Below, one piece after another: positions 58,466 to 64,000 of a stretch of DNA of 64,000 bases (position 1 is the first letter of the stretch; each line of letters begins with the position of its first letter). The translations under genes and the position numbers were made by a program. The notes under the pieces are model-generated. The model did not search any database, was not told where the DNA came from, and worked only from the letters and a program-made list of their open reading frames with translations. Location: NCBI RefSeq assembly GCF_002209565.1, contig NZ_NJIH01000008.1:62001-126000 (forward strand), given 5' to 3'. The stretch comes from Candidimonas nitroreducens (GTDB taxonomy: Bacteria; Pseudomonadota; Gammaproteobacteria; Burkholderiales; Burkholderiaceae_B).

Positions 58466-59740
58466 ATGGAACTGAGTACGCAATGTCCCCGCTGCGGAAC
58501 GGTGTTCCCGGCCACCCTCGAGCAGCTGCAGCTGCGCAAGGGCTATATCCGCTGCATTAACTGCGCCCATATCTTCGACGGCTACGAGTCCGTGGTGTCG
58601 GGTGATCCGGCTGCGGGTGCTGCGGCGCCCGCGCCCGCTTCGACAGTGGCCAGGCCGGCCGCGCCGCCGCGCGCGGAGCCGCCCGAACCCGCGACAGAGC
58701 CGGTACATTCATGGACGACCATGCGGCCCGCGGTACCGGCACCGGCACAGGCACCGTCCCCGACGCCGACAGCTCCGGCAGCCGCCGCAACTGCGTCCGC
58801 CGCTGCGCCGCAGCCCGGGCAGCCTATTCCCAGCGTGTTGCGCCAGCGCACGGGCTCGCGCGGCGATGGCGCTGCGTGGCGCAAGCCCGAGTCCGCTCCA
58901 GACCAGAGCTTCAGCCTGCATATTCCCGACGAAGACGATTTCGCCGAGGGCCCGCGCTTCACGCTGTCGTCGGCGCGCCTGCCGGCGCGCCAGCGCTCTG
59001 AACCCTCGTTGGACGGCGGCCCGGACGCAGGCGCCGCGGACACGGATGCCGGGCAACAGGACGGCGGCGCGCTGGACGGGCCCGCCGCCGCGCGCGCCGC
59101 GGTGTATGCCGAGCCCGGCCGCGCGCAGGAATCCCGTTCCACCATTTACGTGGAGCCGCGCCGCGGCGACGCGGACGAGCCGCTGCCCGAGTTCCTTGAA
59201 ACCCGTGGCCGGCGCTGGCGCAGCGCGCTGCGGATGTTCTGGGGCGTGTTGACGCTGCTCGCGCTGGTCGTGCTGCTGGCCCAGTTCGTGTACGTTTATC
59301 GCGGCCAGATTGCCGACCATTCCCCCGAACTGCGGCCCATGCTGCAGCGGGCCTGCGTCGCCCTCAAGTGCGAAGTGCCGTATGCACGCCGCATTCTGCT
59401 TATTTCCATTACCAACTCGTCGCTGCGTTCCGTGCCCGCCGGCGGGACGTCTGCCGGCGGTAAAAGCGCGGCCGGCAACAACGACAGCAGCCGCATGCTG
59501 CTGCAGCTGACCTTGCGCAACGACGACGAGCGGGCGCAGGAATGGCCCACCTTGACCCTGGATCTGGTCGATTTTTCCGGGTCGGTGGTGTCCAAGAAGA
59601 ACCTGGCTCCCGAAAATTATCTGCCTGCCGAGCTGCGCGGCGCGCCTTTCGCCCCGCACAGCGAAGTGGCGCTGGCCGTGCCCCTGACCGTCACGGGCTA
59701 CCACGTCAACGGCTATCAGCTCGGCAAGTTCTTCCCCTGA
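58466..59740 (+). CDS. Zinc-ribbon and DUF3426 membrane protein
   Basis: Protein of 424 aa. The N-terminal MJ0042-type zinc ribbon is QCPRCGTVFPAT...IRCINCAHIF (two CxxC pairs). Then about 200 residues of low-complexity A/P-rich sequence, one membrane segment (GVLTLLALVVLLAQFVYVY), and a periplasmic DUF3426 domain (LTLRNDDERAQEWPTLTLDLVDFSG). The role is unknown, possibly envelope-related. The ATG at 58466 is preferred to GTG at 58460. It is sandwiched between prmA and a PfkB kinase in the same direction. Confidence 0.88.
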   Translation: MELSTQCPRCGTVFPATLEQLQLRKGYIRCINCAHIFDGYESVVSGDPAAGAAAPAPASTVARPAAPPRAEPPEPATEPVHSWTTMRPAVPAPAQAPSPTPTAPAAAATASAAAPQPGQPIPSVLRQRTGSRGDGAAWRKPESAPDQSFSLHIPDEDDFAEGPRFTLSSARLPARQRSEPSLDGGPDAGAADTDAGQQDGGALDGPAAARAAVYAEPGRAQESRSTIYVEPRRGDADEPLPEFLETRGRRWRSALRMFWGVLTLLALVVLLAQFVYVYRGQIADHSPELRPMLQRACVALKCEVPYARRILLISITNSSLRSVPAGGTSAGGKSAAGNNDSSRMLLQLTLRNDDERAQEWPTLTLDLVDFSGSVVSKKNLAPENYLPAELRGAPFAPHSEVALAVPLTVTGYHVNGYQLGKFFP

Positions 59741-59780
59741 GCTTTTTCCACCGATTTTCCCGAACTTCCAAAGGATGAGG

Positions 59781-60716
59781 ATGTCTGAACAGGTACTGGT
59801 TTGCGGTTCGATCGCCTTCGACACTATTGCGGTGTTCGAGGGGCATTTCAAAGATCATATCTTGCCCGACAACATACAGTCTCTGAGCGTGTCTTTCCTG
59901 GTGCCTGCCATGCGCAAGGAGTATGGCGGCTGCGCCGGCAACATCGCCTACAACCTGAGCCTGCTGGGCGGCCATCCGGTGCCGGTCGGCAGCGTCGGCG
60001 CCGATGCCGCCGACTACCTGGCGCACATGCGTGAACTGGGCATAGACACCCGGCTGGTACGCGTCGTTCCCGATATGTACACGCCGCAGTGCTTCATCAC
60101 CACCGACCTGGACAACAACCAGATCACCGCCTTTCACCCCGGCGCCATGGCGCGTTCGGCCGACAATGACCTGGGGCAGGCCGAGGCGGCCTGGGCCATC
60201 GTCGCGCCCGACGCCAAAGAGGGCATGTTCGCCCATGCACGCCGGCTCAAGGGCCGCGGCATTCCCTTCATCTTCGATCTGGGTCAGGCCATGCCGCTGT
60301 TTACCGGCGCGGACATCGAAGAGATGCTGGGCTTGGCCGATATTCTCGCCGTCAACGATTACGAGGCGAGTGTGGTCGAGCAGCGTACCGGCCGCGGCAT
60401 GCGGGACATCGCGAGCGGCCTGCGCGCCGCAGTGGTGACGCGCGGGGCCGAAGGCGCCACTCTGTATGCGGACGGCGAGCAAGTGGATATCGCGCCGGTG
60501 CGGGCCGAGCGGGTGGTGGATCCCACCGGTTGCGGCGATGCCCACCGCGCCGGCCTGCTGTATGGCCTGACGCAGCAGTGGCAGCTGGCCGATGCCTGCC
60601 GCTTGGCGAACGTCATGGGGGCTTTTAAAATTGCCTCACAGGGGCCGCAGAACCATCGACCCAGCCGCGAAGAAATCGGCGCCGTACTGCGGCGCCACTA
60701 TGGCCTGGATCTGTAA
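59781..60716 (+). CDS. PfkB-family carbohydrate/nucleoside kinase
   Basis: Ribokinase-superfamily kinase of 311 aa. KEYGGCAGNIAYNLSLLGG is the PfkB signature 1 region. DPTGCGDAHRAGLLYGL is the C-terminal ATP/anion-hole motif; its GCGD replaces the more common GAGD. Similar proteins in betaproteobacteria are annotated as carbohydrate or adenosine kinase. AAGGA five bases before the ATG at 59781 supports it over the ATG at 59775. The substrate is unproven. Confidence 0.88.
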   Translation: MSEQVLVCGSIAFDTIAVFEGHFKDHILPDNIQSLSVSFLVPAMRKEYGGCAGNIAYNLSLLGGHPVPVGSVGADAADYLAHMRELGIDTRLVRVVPDMYTPQCFITTDLDNNQITAFHPGAMARSADNDLGQAEAAWAIVAPDAKEGMFAHARRLKGRGIPFIFDLGQAMPLFTGADIEEMLGLADILAVNDYEASVVEQRTGRGMRDIASGLRAAVVTRGAEGATLYADGEQVDIAPVRAERVVDPTGCGDAHRAGLLYGLTQQWQLADACRLANVMGAFKIASQGPQNHRPSREEIGAVLRRHYGLDL

Positions 60717-60822
60717 ACACGGGTTTCGACATCTTGCCTTGTATGTCTTTGCCGCCCTCGCCCGCGATTCTGTATTGCGGCCGAACCGCCGCGTCACGCG
60801 GGCGGCTTGTCAGGAGTTTTCC

Positions 60823-61320
60823 ATGAATCCGCTACATTCTTCGCGCAAGATGCGCACCCCCCGGCTGCTGGTACTGGGCGCGACGCTGGCCGCGGCCTCG
60901 CTGCTGGCCGGCTGCGCCAACGACTCGGCCTCCGGTTCCGTATACACCTACGACCAAGCACAGCGCGAACAGGTCGTACGCACCGGCACGGTGCAGTCCG
61001 TGCGGCAGGTGGTCATCGAACAGCGCGGCACTTCGGGCGTCGGCGCGGTTGCCGGCGGCGTGCTCGGCGGCGCGGTGGGCAGCACCATAGGGCGCGGCGG
61101 CGGCAATTTGCTGGCGACGGTGGGTGGCGCCATCGCCGGCGGCTTGCTCGGCAATGCCGTCGAGAATCAGGCCGGCCGCACTCCGGGGCTGGAGATCACG
61201 GTGCGCCTGGACAATGGCGAAACGCGCGTCATTGCGCAGGCGGCCGACACGCCTATCGCGGTGGGGCAGCGCGTGCGCCTGATCAGCGGCGGCGGCCCGA
61301 CGCGCGTCGTGCCCATGTAA
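60823..61320 (+). CDS. Glycine-zipper outer-membrane lipoprotein (SlyB/PcpY-like)
   Basis: Lipoprotein of 165 aa with CAGGAG before the ATG. The lipobox is LLAGC with the cysteine near residue 31. A glycine zipper (GAVAGGVLGGAVGSTIGRGGG, GGAIAGGLLGNAVENQAG) fills the middle, and the C-terminus is a beta-rich domain with VRLDNGETRVIAQ. SlyB-type proteins stabilise the outer membrane. Its 3-prime end is followed by a terminator hairpin. Confidence 0.92.
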   Translation: MNPLHSSRKMRTPRLLVLGATLAAASLLAGCANDSASGSVYTYDQAQREQVVRTGTVQSVRQVVIEQRGTSGVGAVAGGVLGGAVGSTIGRGGGNLLATVGGAIAGGLLGNAVENQAGRTPGLEITVRLDNGETRVIAQAADTPIAVGQRVRLISGGGPTRVVPM

Positions 61321-61327
61321 TTTGCGG

Positions 61328-61349
61328 CGGCCGGGCGTCTGCCCGGCCG
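61328..61349 (+). terminator. Hairpin terminator of the glycine-zipper gene
   Basis: A perfect 9-bp stem (CGGCCGGGC and GCCCGGCCG) with a four-base loop starts 8 bases after the stop and is followed by TTGCGACTTT. Confidence 0.7.
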
Positions 61350-61373
61350 TTGCGACTTTGCCGTGCCTGTTTC

Positions 61374-61499
61374 CTTATGCGAGTTTGCGATTACAAAGAG
61401 AACAAGGCGCGAAGCCGCGAGCAGTACAAGTAGTACGGCAAGGCGAAGCAACGCTGTTATCTCGACGCGGTTGCCGCTTTGATCGCGAATTCGTGTTAT
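61374..61499. repeat. Intergenic palindromic repeat A5
   Basis: Contains GAACAAGGCGCGAAGCCGCG and CAGTACAAGTAGTACGGCAA, the A-family core, between inverted ends (TGCGAGTTTGCGATTACAAAG with the complement of CACGAATTCGCGATCAAAGC). It directly abuts repeat B1. Confidence 0.85.
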
Positions 61500-61603
61500 T
61501 CCATTGCTAAATCGATCGTGAACGCGAAAGCGAAGCGCAGACAGTACACCTGGTACGGCCAGCGAAGCTGACAAAGTGCACGGTTGATTTAGAAATGGAA
61601 TCA
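61498..61603. repeat. Intergenic palindromic repeat B1
   Basis: Inverted ends ATTCCATTGCTAAATCGATCG and the complement of ATTCCATTTCTAAATCAACCG enclose CAGACAGTACACCTGGTACGG and ACAAAGTGCACG. It matches B2 at 45070-45176 in opposite orientation. Read on the minus strand it begins with the TGA stop of yggT. Confidence 0.85.
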
Positions 61604-62197
61604 GACGCCGAATACGCTGAAGCTTAAATGCTGCAGCAGCATCATGCCCAGCTGTGCCAGCACCAGCAGCACCAGCGGCGAGAAATCCAGGCCGCCGGTA
61701 TTGGGCAGGGCCCTGCGGATCGGATCCAGCAGCGGCGCGGTCAGCGTATGCAGCACCGGCATGACGGGCGCCAGCGGATTCACCCAGGAAAGAATCGCCT
61801 GTATCAGTGTCAGCCACAGCACCAGGTTCAAGGCCCATTTCAGCACGGTGAAGACGCTTGCCAGCAGCGCCGGCACGAGCGAGGCCGGAGGCGGCAGCGC
61901 GCCGGTCAGCAGCAGCCAGCTCAGCAGTAGAAACACAAGCGCCGTCAGCCAACTGGCCAGCAGGCTGGGCCAGTCTATGCGGCCGCTGGGCCGCACAACT
62001 TTGCGCAAGGGCTGCACCAGCCAGTCGGTGATGCGCAGCACAGCCTGCGAGTATGGGTTGAAGGGATGCAAGCGGATCGCGTACATCCAGGCGCGGACGA
62101 TCAGCGCGATCCCGAACAGGGTGCACGCGATGTTGAGGATGAAATGTAGAGCGTCGCCGAACATAATGGGCTGGTCAGGGATATAGCGGTTGCCCAT
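61601..62197 (-). CDS. YggT-family membrane protein
   Basis: Integral membrane protein of 198 aa with two YggT repeats. Each has hydrophobic helices and a conserved amphipathic loop: NPYSQAVLRITDWLVQPLRKVVRPSG in the first and NPLAPVMPVLHTLTAPLLDPIRRALP in the second. The family is linked to osmotic or cation stress and envelope organisation, without firm function. The stop is embedded in repeat B1. Confidence 0.9.
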   Translation of the reverse strand: MGNRYIPDQPIMFGDALHFILNIACTLFGIALIVRAWMYAIRLHPFNPYSQAVLRITDWLVQPLRKVVRPSGRIDWPSLLASWLTALVFLLLSWLLLTGALPPPASLVPALLASVFTVLKWALNLVLWLTLIQAILSWVNPLAPVMPVLHTLTAPLLDPIRRALPNTGGLDFSPLVLLVLAQLGMMLLQHLSFSVFGV

Positions 62198-62205
62198 TGT
62201 CGCAT

Positions 62206-62234
62206 GAAAAAACTGCCCGGCATGGCGGGCAGTT
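62206..62234 (-). terminator. Rho-independent terminator of the histone-like gene
   Basis: On the minus strand AACTGCCCG pairs with CGGGCAGTT (9 bp, six-base loop) and is followed by TTTTTTC. It lies between the histone gene stop and the yggT start. Confidence 0.88.
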
Positions 62235-62333
62235 CAGTTGGCTGCGAGGCCTGCGCCCTTGCTGCTGGCACGGGCCTCGGAAGCTTCAGGCCGCGCAGCC
62301 GATACGTGCGCGGCGCGGCCTAGAGGCGGTCGA

Positions 62334-62873
62334 TCAAGGACGACTGCCGGTGGGGAAGGGCCAAGCGGCAACCGGGTTGACGACCTTCTTGACGGCCGGC
62401 GCGGCGGTGGTCGCTTTAGTGGCCTTGGCGGCAGCCTTTACGCTGGGCTTTTTGGCTGCGGCTTTCTTGGCGGGAGCCTTCTTGGCCGCGGCTTTTTTAG
62501 CCGGCGCTTTTTTTGCGGGAGCCTTTTTGGCTGCGGCCTTCTTGGCCGGCGCCTTCTTCGCCGCTACTTTTTTTACGGCTTTCTTGGCTGCGGCTTTTTT
62601 TGCCGGGGCCTTTTTGGCTGCGGCTTTCTTGGCCGGCGCTTTCTTCGCTGCAACCTTCTTTACGGCTTTCTTGGCTGCGGCTTTTTTAGCGGGTGCCGCC
62701 TTCTTGGCCGCTACTTTCTTCACGGCTTTCTTGGCTGCGACCTTCTTGACTGCGACTTTCTTCACTGCCGCCTTCTTTGCTGCTACTTTCTTGACGGCTT
62801 TCTTTGCGGGTGCGGCTTTCTTTACAGCTTTCTTGGCTGCCGCTTTCTTGGCGGCCTTTTTGGCAGTTGCCAT
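62334..62873 (-). CDS. Histone H1-like DNA-binding protein
   Basis: Very basic protein of 179 aa, made almost wholly of [16 protein letters not shown]-type repeats from residue 1 to about 150, with a short non-repetitive end ([20 protein letters not shown]). It resembles the H1 C-terminal-like proteins of Bordetella (BpH1) and Burkholderiales, which compact DNA and vary in repeat number between strains. The ATG at 62873 is preceded by AAGGAG; the in-frame upstream ATG at 62912 lies in the leader hairpin. DNA repeats make the locus prone to length change. Confidence 0.93.
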   Translation of the reverse strand: MATAKKAAKKAAAKKAVKKAAPAKKAVKKVAAKKAAVKKVAVKKVAAKKAVKKVAAKKAAPAKKAAAKKAVKKVAAKKAPAKKAAAKKAPAKKAAAKKAVKKVAAKKAPAKKAAAKKAPAKKAPAKKAAAKKAPAKKAAAKKPSVKAAAKATKATTAAPAVKKVVNPVAAWPFPTGSRP

Positions 62874-62912
62874 AGTGAAGCTCCTTGGGATCGAGTGATT
62901 TGGCACATTCAC

Positions 62913-62959
62913 CCATTTGATATGGCCCCCACGAAAAGGGTGCGACCCATCTCAAATGG
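62913..62959 (-). promoter_or_regulatory. Leader stem-loop of the histone-like gene
   Basis: A 13-bp inverted repeat with one mismatch (62913-62925 with 62947-62959; arms contain CCATTTGA and TCAAATGG) and a 21-base loop lies 40 bases upstream of the ATG. It may control translation or be a repressor site. Confidence 0.6.
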
Positions 62960-63402
62960 CGCAAGCGTACAAAGCACCCTGTGCTTCGTACGCCTAAAGT
63001 CTAACGTATGCGTCACTCAATACCAAGCTTTATTGACAAGAACGGAAAGAAGTGATTCCGAATCCGCGGCGTTTTCAGCGGCCTGAAAAATCATCGCGGC
63101 AATCACCACTTCATTCGGCAGCTTGCGAAATCGCTGCATCCCGCGCTTTTGCTTCTTCTTTGAACGATGCCGAGAATGACTGCGCGCGCGCGTCTCTATG
63201 CGCGTCGCCTGTTGTTTTTATCACACCATCAAAGACAGCGGATGACGGTTCGTCGTGTCGTTGCGCGGCGCGTCGTTGATGTTCATGTTCGTCCATGTCA
63301 TGCCCCGCTGCATGCAAGGTGCGCCGCTTGCGCCGTTCGCGCGCTGGCGCCGGCAGTACAATCGAACGCTGCTTATTTCTACACAGCGCTGCGCGCGGCA
63401 CG
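62960..63402. other. Intergenic region between the histone-like and MFS genes
   Basis: About 440 bp with no recognised gene. Small reading frames on both strands here have no family resemblance and no ribosome site. It must hold the divergent promoters. A consensus TTGACA at 63033-63038 has no matching -10 at the right distance; TACAAT at 63357-63362 is a weak -10 for the MFS gene. Confidence 0.5.
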
Positions 63403-64000
63403 ATGGATCACTCACACAAGCCAGTCAAACAGCTCCGCGTCTTCACTGTCATCGCCATGGCACTGCTGATGATGGCGATCGATTCGACCATCGTGGCCAC
63501 GGCGCTGAGAGCCATCCAGCATGGGCTGCAAGCGTCCGTCAATCTGGCGGGCTGGACTATCACCGCTTATTCATTCGGCTTCGTGCTGATGCTGCCCATC
63601 AGCGGCAAACTGAGCGAGCGTTTCGGGCGCCGGCGGGTCTTCATCGGTTCGACCGTGGCCTTTACCATGGCCTCGCTGGGCTGCGGGCTGGCCGACAACA
63701 TCTACCTGCTGATTGTCCTGAGGGTGCTGCAGGCTGCGGGCGGCGCGGGCTTCACGCCATCGGCAACCGGCATCATCGTCGATCATTTCGGCAGTTCGAG
63801 AGACCGCTACGTCAGCCTGTTCGGCAGCATCTTCCCGGTGGGTGCCATGATCGGCCCGATCTTCGGCGGCTTCTTCGTCACCTGGCTGTCCTGGCGCGAC
63901 GTGTTCTACGTCAATGTGCCCATAGGCCTGCTGATCTTGTTTTTGGCGTGGCGCTACCTGCCGCATGACCGCCCGCGCGGCAACAAGCGGCGGCGGAAAA
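63403..64000 (+). CDS. DHA2-family MFS exporter (3-prime end outside window)
   Basis: The first 199 residues of a major-facilitator drug/proton antiporter of the 14-helix EmrB/QacA type. The helix-1 motif is AIDSTIVATALR, motif A is GKLSERFGRRRVF, and helices 1 to 6 are visible (for example VSLFGSIFPVGAMIGPIFGG). The gene is open to the window end. Substrate unknown. It is divergent from the histone-like gene. Confidence 0.88.
   Translation, partial: MDHSHKPVKQLRVFTVIAMALLMMAIDSTIVATALRAIQHGLQASVNLAGWTITAYSFGFVLMLPISGKLSERFGRRRVFIGSTVAFTMASLGCGLADNIYLLIVLRVLQAAGGAGFTPSATGIIVDHFGSSRDRYVSLFGSIFPVGAMIGPIFGGFFVTWLSWRDVFYVNVPIGLLILFLAWRYLPHDRPRGNKRRRK

Noticed and set aside
62440-62873. Regular repeats that could suggest a CRISPR or minisatellite array
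   Set aside because: They are in-frame codons for lysine/alanine repeats of the histone-like protein, without unique spacers.
63111-63401. A 96-codon minus-strand reading frame in the histone/MFS gap
   Set aside because: No ribosome site, no recognisable domain and a codon pattern unlike the neighbouring genes.

Overview
The window is a chromosomal segment of a GC-rich betaproteobacterium, most likely an Alcaligenaceae member close to Bordetella/Achromobacter. The support is the gene content: orphan TctC/Bug-type binding proteins, a DUF4148 protein, a lysine/alanine-rich H1-like histone, a FecI-FecR-FecA type iron system, and the housekeeping gene order. Genus placement is inferred from remembered gene content, not from a search. 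No rRNA, tRNA, CRISPR array, phage or transposase gene was seen.

Layout: 1-10130 holds core genes: glutaredoxin (cut by the window edge), rhodanese, gpmA, an EnvC-like factor, the CtpA protease, a moeB-like E1 enzyme, a TetR/SlmA-like regulator, a HAD phosphatase, argB, a thioredoxin-like protein, a BON lipoprotein and a SIS protein. 10345-13921 holds the dadA/Lrp pair, a DUF4148 protein and a LysR regulator. 14067-16519 is proB-obgE and 22471-23079 is rpmA-rplU. These four usually form one block, but here they are separated by about 5.9 kb carrying a LysR regulator, two TctC-type binding proteins, an Ldh2-type dehydrogenase, an MBL-fold hydrolase and a signal-less binding protein. 23312-34410 holds argJ, a MarR regulator and a CoA-dependent aromatic catabolic cluster (M14-like hydrolase, flavin monooxygenase/reductase fusion, SDR, enoyl-CoA hydratase, acyl-CoA dehydrogenase, CoA ligase, Rid protein) that best fits 2-aminobenzoyl-CoA degradation. 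34602-39059 is a FecA/FecR/FecI set inserted between ridA and hemL and flanked by diverged duplicates of the ridA and hemL 3-prime ends. 39722-62197 is again mostly core: hemL, thiDE, rubredoxin, yqgE, ruvX, plsC, apaH, lptG, mtgA, aroE, an RNB nuclease, mpl, aroQ, accBC, prmA, a PfkB kinase and yggT. The window ends with an H1-like histone gene and a truncated DHA2-type MFS exporter.

The most unusual non-coding signal is two sets of dispersed palindromic repeats, called here A/B and C, found in many intergenic gaps. In eight copies that abut the end of a gene, the TGA or TAG stop codon is the first three bases of the repeat. One C element is a 269-bp island with three nested inverted repeats. 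A second signal is a shared TTTAAWCCTAAA site placed on the -10 region of two good promoters in the aromatic cluster, which would tie the M14-like hydrolase to the same MarR-controlled regulon.
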